Shown: piece after piece, positions 32,248 to 41,453 of the stretch
Layout: every line of letters starts with the position of its first letter
How positions within the stretch are numbered: position 1 is the first letter of the stretch
Source of the DNA: Shumkonia mesophila
Lineage (GTDB): Bacteria; Pseudomonadota; Alphaproteobacteria; Rhodospirillales; Shumkoniaceae
Direction of reading: 5' to 3'
Assembly (NCBI RefSeq): GCF_026163695.1
Contig: NZ_JAOTID010000015.1
Location: 1 to 64,000 of the forward strand
DNA length: 64,000 nucleotides
Notes under the pieces: generated by a model
Databases searched by the model: none
The model's input: the letters and a program-made list of their open reading frames with translations, nothing else
What the model was told of the DNA's origin: nothing
Program-made: the position numbers and the translations under genes

Positions 32248-33269
32248 CCTCGATCCGCAGCCTGCTTATCGGCGTATCGGCCCTGGCGCTCAGTGCCTGT
32301 ACCACCAAGGGCGAGCCGCCGGTCATCACTTATGACAGCGGCGACTTCACCCCGGCCGTTGCCGCGCCCGAGCCGCCCAGGCCGGTCAAGATCGTCGCCG
32401 TGCCCGAGCCGCTGCCGCTCCCCGGCCAGTTGAAGCCGGTACCGCACGAGACGCCGGCCAAGCCCGACAAGCGGCCGCCCACGGCGAGCGTTGACGCCGC
32501 CAACGAAGTGGCACGGCTGGAACCGACCAGGGAGGGCTACGTCAATGCCGTCCAGGTTTATCCCTTTACCGAAGGGGCACTCTATCGCCTTTATGCCGCG
32601 CCCGAGCAGGTGAGTGACATCGCGCTCCAGCCCGGCGAGAAGCTGGTCGCGGTCTCGGCCGGCGACACGGTGCGCTGGGTGGTCGGCGACACCACCAGCG
32701 GCAGCGGCGCGCAGAAGCAGGTCCATATCCTCGTCAAGCCGATCGCCCCGGATCTCGATACCAACCTCGTCATCGCAACCGACCGGCGGACCTATCACCT
32801 GGAGATGGAGAGCACCCGCCACACCTACATGGCCTCGGTCTCCTGGCACTATCCCTACGACGAGCTGATCACATTGCGCCGGCAGAACGAGCGGGCGGGC
32901 GAGGCGGAGGCCAGTGTCGTCGATCATGGACTTGCACTCGACGAACTGCGCTTCCGCTACGCCATCACCGGCGACGATCCACCTTGGCGACCGGTGCGGG
33001 CGTTCGACGACACCCATAAGGTTTACATCGAGTTCCCGCAGCGGATTGACCAGGGCGAGTCGCCGCCGCTCTTCGTGGTCGGTCCCAAGGGTGGCGCCGA
33101 GCTCGTCAACTACCGAGTGCGCGGGAACTACTACATCGTCGACCAGCTGTTCGGTGCCGCCGAGCTGCGTCTCGGCGAGGATCCCCAGCAGGTGGTCCGC
33201 ATCAGCCGCACCGACGGGCGTCCGGCGGGCACCACATCGCCGCAGCCTTCCTCTTCAGCGGAGCATTGA
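32244..33269 (+). CDS. trbG: TrbG, VirB9-like outer-membrane complex protein
   Basis: A 341-residue lipoprotein: lipobox LSAC with C19. A proline-rich linker (about 35-85) leads to the VirB9-type beta domain (AVQVYPFTEGALYRLYAAPE, LVAVSAGDTVRWVVGDT, and YRVRGNYYIVDQLFGAAELR). With TrbI and the outer-membrane partner it forms the core channel. Overlaps neighbouring genes as is usual in this operon. Confidence 0.95.
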   Translation: MTSIRSLLIGVSALALSACTTKGEPPVITYDSGDFTPAVAAPEPPRPVKIVAVPEPLPLPGQLKPVPHETPAKPDKRPPTASVDAANEVARLEPTREGYVNAVQVYPFTEGALYRLYAAPEQVSDIALQPGEKLVAVSAGDTVRWVVGDTTSGSGAQKQVHILVKPIAPDLDTNLVIATDRRTYHLEMESTRHTYMASVSWHYPYDELITLRRQNERAGEAEASVVDHGLALDELRFRYAITGDDPPWRPVRAFDDTHKVYIEFPQRIDQGESPPLFVVGPKGGAELVNYRVRGNYYIVDQLFGAAELRLGEDPQQVVRISRTDGRPAGTTSPQPSSSAEH

Positions 33270-33271
33270 CG

Positions 33272-34522
33272 ATGGCCGATCCCGCCGCTTCTCCGCCGAA
33301 GGCCGATCCGGAAGCGCTGGCGCTACGCACCCGGCCGCGTCCGGTCCGGCGCTTCAACCGCAAGGTCCTGATCGTCGGCGCCACCGTCGGCTCCGCCGCG
33401 ATCTTCGGCGCCACCCTACTGGCTCTCAATCCGTCGAGCTTCCGGAAGAGCCAGACCGGTGACGAACTCTACAACACCGGCCAAAGGCCTACCGCCGAGG
33501 GGCTTGCCGAGCTACCGCGCAATTACGGGGAGATCCCGAAGTCGGCCCCGAAGCTCGGACCGCCCCTGCCGGGGGACGTCGGGCCGCCCATGGTCAGCAT
33601 GGAGAGGGATTTCGGCGTGAAGCCGCCGGCAACCACCGGCACCACCTTCAGGCCTAACCCTGAGGAGGATGCCGCTCGGGCCGAGCGCCTCCGGGTGGCA
33701 CGCCAGGCCCGGCAGGCCCGAGAGTCCGGCGTGTTCTTCCGGATCTCCGCCGGGCAGGGGAACGGGAAGGTGCCGACCCAGCCGGCGGCTGGGCAGGGGG
33801 CGGTGCCAAGTCCTTCAACAGGCGTGGCGCAAGCTGACGTCCATCGTCTCCAGTTCGATCCCGAGCATGATCAGAACGCCCAGGGCCGTAAGCTGGCGTT
33901 CATGGATCAGCGCACCGACCGCGAGGTCTATAACCCGCATCCGCTTCAGGAGCCGGCCTCGCCGCACGAGGTAATGGCGGGGACGGTGATCCCGGCGAGC
34001 CTCGTCACCGGCATCAAATCCGACCAGCCGGGCCTGGTGATCGCCCAGGTCACCGGGAACGTCTACGACACGCCGACCGGCCGCTACCTCCTGATCCCGC
34101 AGGGGGCCCGCCTGATCGGCCAGTACGACAGCGTCATCGCCTTCGGCCAACGCCGGGCGCTCGTCATCTGGAACCGTATCGTTATGCCGGACGGCTCGTC
34201 GGTCGTCATCGACAACCTGCCGGCGACCGACACCGCCGGCTACGCCGGGCTTGAGGACGAGGTCGACTACCACACCTGGCGGCTCATCACCGGCGTGGCG
34301 CTCTCGACGTTGCTCGGCGTCGGCACCGAGCTGACCTTTGGTCAGGACGAGAGCGACCTTGTCCGTGCGTTCCGCGAGTCTGCCCAGCGGGACGTCAATC
34401 GCGCCGGCCAGCGCATCACCGAGCGCAATCTCGACATCCAGCCGACCCTTACCATCCGCCCCGGCTGGCCATTCCGGGTCATCGTCCATAAGGACCTGAT
34501 CCTGCTGCCGTACCGGGGCTGA
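33272..34522 (+). CDS. trbI: TrbI, VirB10-like channel protein
   Basis: A 416-residue protein. A basic segment with one membrane helix (VLIVGATVGSAAIFGATLLA) is followed by a long linker. The C-terminal VirB10 domain shows VMAGTVIPASLVTGIKSDQP, GLVIAQVTGNVYDT, LLIPQGARLIGQYD, and a late RPGWPFRVIVHKDLIL. ATG 33272 is preferred; a TTG at 33266 is in frame. Last of the core trb genes. Confidence 0.95.
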   Translation: MADPAASPPKADPEALALRTRPRPVRRFNRKVLIVGATVGSAAIFGATLLALNPSSFRKSQTGDELYNTGQRPTAEGLAELPRNYGEIPKSAPKLGPPLPGDVGPPMVSMERDFGVKPPATTGTTFRPNPEEDAARAERLRVARQARQARESGVFFRISAGQGNGKVPTQPAAGQGAVPSPSTGVAQADVHRLQFDPEHDQNAQGRKLAFMDQRTDREVYNPHPLQEPASPHEVMAGTVIPASLVTGIKSDQPGLVIAQVTGNVYDTPTGRYLLIPQGARLIGQYDSVIAFGQRRALVIWNRIVMPDGSSVVIDNLPATDTAGYAGLEDEVDYHTWRLITGVALSTLLGVGTELTFGQDESDLVRAFRESAQRDVNRAGQRITERNLDIQPTLTIRPGWPFRVIVHKDLILLPYRG

Positions 34523-34536
34523 CAAGGGAGAGAACG

Positions 34537-34770
34537 ATGCCCGACCTGAAGCTTGCGAAGCTGCCCGACCGGGCGCCGGCCAAGATCACCGTCACCGTGA
34601 CGCCCGAACTCAACCGGGCGCTCCAGGCTTATGCCGAGCTCTATCGCGAGACGTACGGCGAGGCCGAGCCCGTGGCCGAGCTCATCCCCTACATGCTGGA
34701 GAGTTTTCTGGCGGCCGATCGCGGATTCACCAAAGCGCAACGCGAGCGGTCACCCTCTAAACGGAATTGA
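34537..34770 (+). CDS. DUF2274 protein
   Basis: A 77-residue protein directly after trbI, the standard place of DUF2274 in alphaproteobacterial trb operons. LKLAKLPDRAPAKITVTVTP resembles a ribbon-helix-helix strand, and LIPYMLESFLAADRGFTKAQ is the conserved C-terminus. The same tail occurs as a broken fragment fused to IS3 orfA at 6626-6712, showing that a second conjugation module once existed or recombined here. Confidence 0.9.
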   Translation: MPDLKLAKLPDRAPAKITVTVTPELNRALQAYAELYRETYGEAEPVAELIPYMLESFLAADRGFTKAQRERSPSKRN

Positions 34771-34794
34771 CCCACCAACAAAGGAGCAAGACCC

Positions 34795-35115
34795 ATGGCC
34801 ATCATTGGCACCTTCACCCCCACCAAGGAGGGGGGCTGGGTTGGGGTAATCCGCACCCTCATGATCGACGTGAAGGTACGCCTCGTGCCCAATGACAACC
34901 GGGACAGCGATCGGGCGCCGGCCTTTCGGGTGTTCGCTGGGCGCTCGGAAGTGGGGGCGGCTTGGTGCGAGCGTACGAGTGAAGAAAATCCGCGGAAATA
35001 TCTCAGCGTGCGGCTCGACGATCCCAGCCTGCTTGAGTCGCTTTCGGCCGCCATGTTTGAAGACGCAGACGGCAAAAAGGCTCAGCTCGTGTGGAGTCGG
35101 CGGAGGTTAAGCTGA
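34795..35115 (+). CDS. second DUF736 family protein
   Basis: A 106-residue paralogue of the protein at 13224, with the same plan: MAIIGTFTPTKEGGWVGVIR, VRLVPNDNRDSDRAPAFRVF, YLSVRLDDPSL. The C-terminus differs (KKAQLVWSRRRLS). AAAGGAGCAAG precedes the ATG. It closes the conjugation block; an AT-richer stretch of 131 bases then leads to the defence island. Confidence 0.9.
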   Translation: MAIIGTFTPTKEGGWVGVIRTLMIDVKVRLVPNDNRDSDRAPAFRVFAGRSEVGAAWCERTSEENPRKYLSVRLDDPSLLESLSAAMFEDADGKKAQLVWSRRRLS

Positions 35116-35246
35116 CACATAGCAGCAGATTTTTCTATTTCTAGCACGGCCATTGCCACAGCTCTTCCTACTACAGCGAGTGGTCGCAGCTTTTTCATCA
35201 GAATCTTGCATGCTCGTGTGTTATAAGAGCCATAAGAATCAAGGTA

Positions 35247-37202
35247 ATGGGGGGATGGCGCCAAACGATGGGCCTTCGTGAACTTCCGACAGTCCCTGAC
35301 CTCACGACCTCGACCGACAAGCTGCTAGAACAATTTTATATTCCGGCGTTGGGCAGATCGACGTCATATGATCGTGGAGTTGGGTACTTCACCTCGAACT
35401 GGCTCCGGCTCGCTGCGTCTGGCATCACTGGGCTCGCCTCTGGTGGCGGCAAAGTTCGCATTATCGCAAGCCCGAAACTCGATCCACGAGACTGCGCCGC
35501 GCTTAACGAGGGCGCCGATGCGCGCAATGATCCAACTCTTCGAGCCGCACTCGAAAGAGCGCTTGAAGATCTGAGCCATGACCTCGCATACGACACTCTT
35601 GCGGCGATAGCCTGGATGGTGGCGGATGGTCTGCTGGAGTTTCGCATCGCCATCCCAACAGGTGAACTCGACGGCGATTTCCATGACAAGTTCGGCATCT
35701 TTCGGGACGCAAATGGAGATTCAATCGCCTTTCATGGCTCCCCCAATGACAGTGAGAAGGCCTTTCGGAACTACGAGTCCATCAGTGTTTACTACTCTTG
35801 GGTGGATGCTCGCGAAGCCGCACGCGTTCAGAGTCAGCAGGATCGGTTCGACCTAATATGGGGAAATGGAGATGCTAGCCTTCGCGTATATGAGCTTCCT
35901 GATGCAATCCGCCGTAATCTAATCGAGTTTACGGCTAGCTCTGAACGACCGTATCCAACACCCCCTACGCGTAATGGTCCAGCTGACGTAAAATATCAGC
36001 AATGGCGTCATCAGCGTGATGCTTTGGCCGAGTTTCTGAAGCATAAAGCCGGTATTCTTGAGATGGCGACAGGCACCGGAAAGACACGGACCGCGCTATC
36101 CATACTTAATGAACTCCGTGAGCGTGGCGTTGTACAAACCACTATTGTAGCTGCCTATGGAACTGATCTTCTAGATCAGTGGCACAGGGAGCTGCTTCGC
36201 CATGCCAGCGTTGCTGTATTTCGAGCGTATGAGCGGCACCGCGAAGGGCAATCCTTCCTGAACGATCCTGCCTCAGCGGTATTGTTGACCTCTCGTCAAA
36301 CGCTCGCTGAGATCCTCCCCAAGCTTTCTCCCACTATCTTCCGCCAAGGCCTGCTCATCTGCGACGAGGTACATGGGATGGGATCGCCGGCGCTAGTCGC
36401 CGCGTTAGCCGGTCTTCTGAAACCCTTCACCTATCGGCTCGGCCTCAGTGCAACTCCAGAACGGGAATACGACGGCGAGGGAAATCGCTTCATCGAAGAA
36501 GAGATCGGTCCCGTGATCTTTCGGTTCACCCTGAAGGATGCCATTCAACGCGGGATTCTTTGTGGCTTCGACTACGTTGCCCTCGAGTACGCCTTTTCGG
36601 ATGAAGATAGAGCCGCAGTTCGACAAGCAATTCGCCGTTACCATGCGAAGGTGCGCGTGGGGGAAGCACCGGCACTTGAGGTTCTCTATCAGGAAATTGC
36701 GCGCATTCGGAAGTTGTCAAAGGAAAAGATCTCACCATTCCGGGAATGCGTCTCTAGACTTCCAGAACTTTTGAATCGTTGCTTGATATTCGTGGAAACA
36801 GCCGAATATGGCTTTCTCGTGCAAGACATCCTCATGAACCTGAGGATCGACTTTCACACATACTACGGCGACGACGATCGGGAGAATCTCACCCGCTTCG
36901 CTCGCGGAGATTTAGCTTGTTTAATCACCTGCCATCGGATCTCCGAGGGGATCGATATTCGTTCGGTGAACAATATTGTGCTGTTCGCATCGGCGCGGGC
37001 GCGGTTGGAGACGGTGCAGCGACTTGGGCGCTGCTTAAGAGTTGACCCGAACAACACCAATAAGCGGGCGACTGTCATTGATTTCATCCGGACTGACGAC
37101 ATTGACGAGGACGATCCGACTGGTGAGCTTAGTGCGGATATCGAACGTCGAGATTGGTTCCGCGAACTTGCAACAATTAGGCGAACGTCCGAGCACGATT
37201 AA
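35247..37202 (+). CDS. superfamily 2 helicase with N-terminal phospholipase D-like domain
   Basis: A 651-residue protein. The N-terminal region has a PLD-type active-site segment (H146-x-K148, then HGSPNDS around 163-169), which suggests a nuclease. The helicase part shows Walker A MATGTGKT (273-280), DEVH (373-376), LGLSATPERE and the motif VI region QRLGRCLRVDP. Start at ATG 35247; 35268 is an in-frame alternative. It heads a four-gene operon with a small protein, a DndD-like ATPase and a 158-residue protein. That operon is convergent with dndBCDEA. The set resembles PbeABCD-type partners of Dnd, but the one-to-one naming is not certain. Confidence 0.82.
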   Translation: MGGWRQTMGLRELPTVPDLTTSTDKLLEQFYIPALGRSTSYDRGVGYFTSNWLRLAASGITGLASGGGKVRIIASPKLDPRDCAALNEGADARNDPTLRAALERALEDLSHDLAYDTLAAIAWMVADGLLEFRIAIPTGELDGDFHDKFGIFRDANGDSIAFHGSPNDSEKAFRNYESISVYYSWVDAREAARVQSQQDRFDLIWGNGDASLRVYELPDAIRRNLIEFTASSERPYPTPPTRNGPADVKYQQWRHQRDALAEFLKHKAGILEMATGTGKTRTALSILNELRERGVVQTTIVAAYGTDLLDQWHRELLRHASVAVFRAYERHREGQSFLNDPASAVLLTSRQTLAEILPKLSPTIFRQGLLICDEVHGMGSPALVAALAGLLKPFTYRLGLSATPEREYDGEGNRFIEEEIGPVIFRFTLKDAIQRGILCGFDYVALEYAFSDEDRAAVRQAIRRYHAKVRVGEAPALEVLYQEIARIRKLSKEKISPFRECVSRLPELLNRCLIFVETAEYGFLVQDILMNLRIDFHTYYGDDDRENLTRFARGDLACLITCHRISEGIDIRSVNNIVLFASARARLETVQRLGRCLRVDPNNTNKRATVIDFIRTDDIDEDDPTGELSADIERRDWFRELATIRRTSEHD

Positions 37203-37420
37203 TGATGGGTTTTGTGCGGGGGAATACGTTTATGGCTGATCTTCATCCCGATATTGATGCCGCTATCGAGGATATCCTTGCCGGCGCTGTGGATCAGACG
37301 CCCGAATTCAAGCGTCGTTTACGCAAGCTCATTGAGAATGCCACGATCGGAAATCTCGTCGATAATGATGTCCGGGAGGTGATTGAACTCGCGGTCGTCG
37401 ATGAGAATTTGGAGGACTAA
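37202..37420 (+). CDS. small hypothetical protein of the Dnd-linked operon
   Basis: A 72-residue protein between the helicase and ATPase genes. If started at the in-frame ATG 37232, which has GGGGGAA upstream, it would be 62 residues (MADLHPDIDAAIEDILAG). It is acidic and helical (FKRRLRKLIENATIG, DVREVIELAVVDENLED). The ATG at 37202 overlaps the helicase stop. No domain is recognised; it may be an adaptor subunit. Confidence 0.65.
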   Translation: MMGFVRGNTFMADLHPDIDAAIEDILAGAVDQTPEFKRRLRKLIENATIGNLVDNDVREVIELAVVDENLED

Positions 37421-37421
37421 C

Positions 37422-39359
37422 ATGGATGTCCGAGTCCTAGGCTGGCGCTATGAAAATATTCGCGGTGACCTGCGAGATATCGAAATCGACCTTGCATTAA
37501 CGCCAAACCGTTGGACGCTTATTCAGATGCCTAACGGAACTGGCAAGACGACCACGATGTCACTTTTTCGGGCCATCTTCGCCGGCGAGGCCCTCACTCC
37601 ACAGGCGGTCCGCAATTTTCGAGCGGCTGACAACGCCGATACTGGCCTATTTGAAGTCCGGCTTACGGTCGATGGCAGACCATTTAGGCTCCAGCTTAAG
37701 TTGGATTATCGCGACGGAAGCCACTCTTATTGGACAGCGCGGTCGGAGGTTCGCAGCGGTGGCCTCGATGAAGGGTTATCGCTCCCCACGGAATTACGTC
37801 GGTTGTTGACGCCCGAGTTCAGCCGGTTGTTCATCTTCGATGGCGAACTAGCCAAGGAAATTCGAACGGTTGGCAAGGAGCGAGCCGCCGACGCTATTCG
37901 TACACTGTACGGTCTTGATCGGCTAGCTGACCTTAGCCGGCAGATCGACCGCCTCGTAGGCGAGACACAGCAGCGGGCGGCCGCAGTGTCAACGGCTAGT
38001 GAGTTGAAAGGCGTACGCCGGTGGCGAAACGCATACGATGCTGCTGTCGCAAACAAGGAGAGGCTGACCCAACAGCACCTGGATTTCCAGAAGCAACACC
38101 GGGATCTTGAAGCGCGCGGATCAAGTCTCACCGCTCAAATAAGTGGCCGGATTCAACAAGACGAGACTTTGAAGAAGCGGAAGCAGCAGCTTGATGAGGA
38201 GCGGGAGAGAATCGATCGCGCAATTTTTGAGCTGACTGCACAGGGCATGAGTGTGCTTCGAGCGCCTGCGAAGCTCCATCCTCGCATCCTCGATCGCCTA
38301 CGCGGGCTCGGCGGCAGGTTAACTCACCTCAAATTGCCAAAGACCATTTCCGCTGAGTTTTTTAAAGAATTAGCGGAACAGACAGAATGCGTGTGTGGTC
38401 GGTCAATCACCCCGCCGGTCAAACAGGCCATTCTTGATCGCGCTGATTCCTATCTTGCTGAAGACCAAATCTTAGTCATAAACAAGATGAAACTGGCGTT
38501 GCGGGAGAGCTCGGCCGACGTCACCCAAATCAACGCCGTAGCTACGGCTCTGACAGCACGACAGCGCGAGCTCCGTCAAAACAAAATGGCGCTAGACCAG
38601 CTCGAACTTGACCGCATAGAGGCGGGTGATACCGAGGTAGAGCGCCTGCGCAATGAAGTTCGCCGCGTTGAGACCGACCTTGAAAAAATTGACGCAGCAC
38701 TTGAGCGGCTTACGACCCGCGATACATCGCGACAGCGGGCGCTCGGCGTGACCGCAGAAAGCAACTTACCCCTTTGCGAAATTGAGCTGAAGCGATGCCG
38801 GGAGAAGCATGCTACGGCCACCAAAACACGTCGATTTGTCATGCAGTCGGAATGCATGAAAGAGATCCTTTCATCCATTACAGTTGAGGCTCTCGATAAG
38901 CTTCGTGAAAGGGTTCGGCTCTCTACGAATGAAAAATTGGCTCAACTTGTACCAAGCGAGAAGCTTCGCATCGCCAAGATTGGGGGCGCGTTGGAGTTGG
39001 AGTCAGGTGGCATAGCTTCCAAACCAGGCGTAAGTGAAGGACAAAGCCTTGCTGTTGCTTATGCGTTCCTAACGTCCTTGCTGACTGACGCGACCTATAA
39101 GTTGCCTTTCATCGTCGACAGCCCGGCGGTTTCGTTAGATACAAAAGTGCGTCGTGAAGTAGGCGACCTTATTCCGGATCTTTTTGACCAGATGATTATA
39201 TTCGTTATATCCAGCGAGCGGGAAGGCTTTGCGGACGCCTTTTATGATCGCGAGGGTGTGAAGTATCTGACCGTCTGGCGCGACGGTCACAGTGGGACGG
39301 AAGTTAGAGAAGGACTGCCGTTCTTCCGTACATTTCATCAGTTGGAGGCGGTTCAATGA
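37422..39359 (+). CDS. SMC/Rad50-like ATPase (DndD-like), partner of the helicase
   Basis: A 645-residue ATPase with N-terminal Walker A QMPNGTGKTT (35-44), two long coiled-coil arms, and a central CVCGRS (about 322-327) like a zinc-hook element. The C-terminal signature VSEGQSLAVAYAFLTSLL and Walker B LPFIVDSPAVSLD follow. GGAGG precedes ATG 37422. It is distinct from DndD at 41434-43455 but of the same general type, and belongs to the + strand operon. Probably a DNA-sensing or translocating subunit of the restriction part. Confidence 0.82.
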   Translation: MDVRVLGWRYENIRGDLRDIEIDLALTPNRWTLIQMPNGTGKTTTMSLFRAIFAGEALTPQAVRNFRAADNADTGLFEVRLTVDGRPFRLQLKLDYRDGSHSYWTARSEVRSGGLDEGLSLPTELRRLLTPEFSRLFIFDGELAKEIRTVGKERAADAIRTLYGLDRLADLSRQIDRLVGETQQRAAAVSTASELKGVRRWRNAYDAAVANKERLTQQHLDFQKQHRDLEARGSSLTAQISGRIQQDETLKKRKQQLDEERERIDRAIFELTAQGMSVLRAPAKLHPRILDRLRGLGGRLTHLKLPKTISAEFFKELAEQTECVCGRSITPPVKQAILDRADSYLAEDQILVINKMKLALRESSADVTQINAVATALTARQRELRQNKMALDQLELDRIEAGDTEVERLRNEVRRVETDLEKIDAALERLTTRDTSRQRALGVTAESNLPLCEIELKRCREKHATATKTRRFVMQSECMKEILSSITVEALDKLRERVRLSTNEKLAQLVPSEKLRIAKIGGALELESGGIASKPGVSEGQSLAVAYAFLTSLLTDATYKLPFIVDSPAVSLDTKVRREVGDLIPDLFDQMIIFVISSEREGFADAFYDREGVKYLTVWRDGHSGTEVREGLPFFRTFHQLEAVQ

Positions 39360-39832
39360 GCTTTGTATTCCCGCTAGGAGGACGGACGTTTTTCAAGTTG
39401 GTGGAAGCACATCGAGACGGATTTACAAAATTTATAATGTTTGATGCCTATTATTGTTGCTTAATGGCTGGTCTTGACGTGCGAAAAATCGGCAACGACG
39501 GGGACTTAGAAGGTGATGTCTTCGTCAATGGGTATCCTGATGACTATAAAGATCAAGCAGATATTCTCGCCGGTCTGTTGATAGATGCTGAGTTGGATCG
39601 CAAGGGGATCAAGGCTGATGACAAAGCGAGTATCGAAAACGAGATGATCCAACTCGTGAACCCAACCTCGGCTACCCGGCTGAGCGAGAACGGCAACAAA
39701 CTGCTTAATCTTTACGCCGCAGCGGGTTTTAAGATTCTACAAGATCGAATGATGCCCCCGGCTAGTCTCGATGAATTTATTGTTGCCTATCACAGCTATT
39801 GGCATACTGGTTCTGTGGAGCCGGCCATATAA
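39356..39832 (+). CDS. hypothetical protein, last gene of the Dnd-linked operon
   Basis: A 158-residue protein starting inside the ATPase stop (ATGA). It is helical with aromatic-rich ends (FIMFDAYYCCLMAGLD, EFIVAYHSYWHTG). No known domain is recognised. Tight coupling to the ATPase gene suggests an obligatory subunit. It ends 49 bases before the convergent dndA stop. Confidence 0.7.
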   Translation: MSFVFPLGGRTFFKLVEAHRDGFTKFIMFDAYYCCLMAGLDVRKIGNDGDLEGDVFVNGYPDDYKDQADILAGLLIDAELDRKGIKADDKASIENEMIQLVNPTSATRLSENGNKLLNLYAAAGFKILQDRMMPPASLDEFIVAYHSYWHTGSVEPAI

Positions 39833-39880
39833 ATCATAGTCATTTACTATTCTTGCTCGACAGACCCTGGCGCGGAGCCG

Positions 39881-41065
39881 TCAGGCGGCGGGTCGTGCCA
39901 TTTCGCGCAGTCGGTGCGCCTCTCGGACAATCGCATCCAGCGCCTTCTCCATATCAGCCGTAGTCGTGAAGCGACCTGGAGCGATCCGAAAGGCCGTACG
40001 AGCTCGGCTCGTATCGCCAAACATCGCTAGTAACACGTGCGATGTTTCTATTTTGTCGGTCGTGCATGCGCTTGAGGCGGAAAAACTTAGTTGACCTCGC
40101 AATGCTCTGATCAGCGCAAGCGGTTCTACTCCATCAATCGAGAACGAGAGGTTGTTGGCTAGACGCTCCGTCGGATCGCCATTTAAGAGAGCCCCTGGTA
40201 AAGCCGCAATCAGTTCGTCACGAAAGACATTACACAAGGCGCGCAATCGGATGGCGTCCTCTTGTGCCTGGACGTGTGCAAGCTGCAAGGCCTCTCCCAT
40301 GCCTACGATCGCAGCGGTGTTGAGCGTTCCTGGGCGAAGGCCTCGCTCGTGACCACCTCCGTACATAATTGGGACAAGCCGCGGTCGCGGTCGACGCGAG
40401 CGGATATAAAGGGCGCCGACCCCTTTGGGGCCGTAAGCCTTATGCGCCGACAGACTGGCCAAATGAATGTTGTCGCGCTCTACGTTGACATCTCCGTAGG
40501 CTGTCAGTTGAGCTAGGTCGCTGTGAAACAACACTCCTCGCGCTGCACATAAAGCTCCAATGGCAGCTAACGGCTGCAGTGTGCCAACTTCGTTGTTTGC
40601 AGCCATCACCGAGACCAAGGCTGTGTCTTCCCTCAGAGTGTCGGCAATGGCATCGGCCGAAACACGGCCGTTATTGTCGACATCGAGATAGGTGATACAC
40701 CATCCCTCGCACTCTAATGCGCGAACAGGTTCCAGTACCGCCGGATGTTCAATCCGTGTCGTGACTATGTGTCGCTTCTCGGGTGCCCCGCGAGCGATGC
40801 CTAATATGGCAAGGTTGTTCGCCTCTGTACAACTTCCGGTGAAGATTATCTCTTGCGGCCGACAGCCGATGGCTTGAGCGACCTGTTCGCGCGCACGGTC
40901 CACTGCCAATGCCGCCGAGTTTCCATGCTCATGCTCAACGCTGGACGGATTGCCAAACAGAGCCTTAAGATAAGGCTCCATTGCCGCGAAGACCCGTGGG
41001 TCAATCGGGGTCGTTGCATTATGGTCGAGGTAGATCGCCGACGTTATCGCCTCCGGTACGCTCAT
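39881..41065 (-). CDS. dndA: cysteine desulfurase DndA
   Basis: A 394-residue PLP enzyme of the NifS/IscS type. LDHNATTPID, the pyridoxal-lysine segment SLSAHKAYGPKG, GGGHERGLRPGTLN and the cysteine loop SASSACTTDK are present. It mobilises sulfur for phosphorothioation. ATG 41065 lies one base after the dndE stop; an in-frame ATG at 41080 overlaps dndE. In some dnd loci this role is taken by a distant IscS, but here the gene is at the end of the dnd operon. Confidence 0.93.
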   Translation of the reverse strand: MSVPEAITSAIYLDHNATTPIDPRVFAAMEPYLKALFGNPSSVEHEHGNSAALAVDRAREQVAQAIGCRPQEIIFTGSCTEANNLAILGIARGAPEKRHIVTTRIEHPAVLEPVRALECEGWCITYLDVDNNGRVSADAIADTLREDTALVSVMAANNEVGTLQPLAAIGALCAARGVLFHSDLAQLTAYGDVNVERDNIHLASLSAHKAYGPKGVGALYIRSRRPRPRLVPIMYGGGHERGLRPGTLNTAAIVGMGEALQLAHVQAQEDAIRLRALCNVFRDELIAALPGALLNGDPTERLANNLSFSIDGVEPLALIRALRGQLSFSASSACTTDKIETSHVLLAMFGDTSRARTAFRIAPGRFTTTADMEKALDAIVREAHRLREMARPAA

Positions 41066-41066
41066 G

Positions 41067-41453
41067 TTAGATTTCACCATTGGCTATAGGGACAAGATGA
41101 AGAACGTCAGAGGCCGACTTCGCCCTTACAGAAAGGGTTCCCACTCCACGATGGAGGTGGCCTCTTAGTCTTGCCAATAAGGCTTCGTCTTCGAGAGGGA
41201 TATCCGATGACGGTCCCTCCTCGACCCACCGCAATAGTGCGCCGAAAAGGGCCCCAAATTCTCCAGTGAGCGTATAAGCGTTGAACTCCGAACCATCCTC
41301 ATCTGGAGGTGTTGCTGTACCAATTGGCCCCTCTTCTAGAGACAGCATAATTGCCATTCGACAAAGAAGATTAGGTGTCAGCCCCGTCCGTTGCCGTAAG
41401 GAGCGCAGCTTACTGGTAGCGTCGGATGAAATCCTAAGCTTGCTGTAGTGCAA
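41067..41453 (-). CDS. dndE: DndE, phosphorothioation protein
   Basis: The DndE-like core is LHYSKLRISSDATSKLRSLR, TGLTPNLLCRMAIMLSLEEG, then FNAYTLTGE and a C-terminal helix. A TTG start at 41453 (128 residues) is chosen because GGGGAG lies 6-8 bases upstream, and known DndE proteins begin near this segment. The frame is open to 41534 but that would overlap dndD by 101 bases. DndE is a small tetrameric DNA-binding protein required for sulfur incorporation. Confidence 0.88.
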   Translation of the reverse strand: MHYSKLRISSDATSKLRSLRQRTGLTPNLLCRMAIMLSLEEGPIGTATPPDEDGSEFNAYTLTGEFGALFGALLRWVEEGPSSDIPLEDEALLARLRGHLHRGVGTLSVRAKSASDVLHLVPIANGEI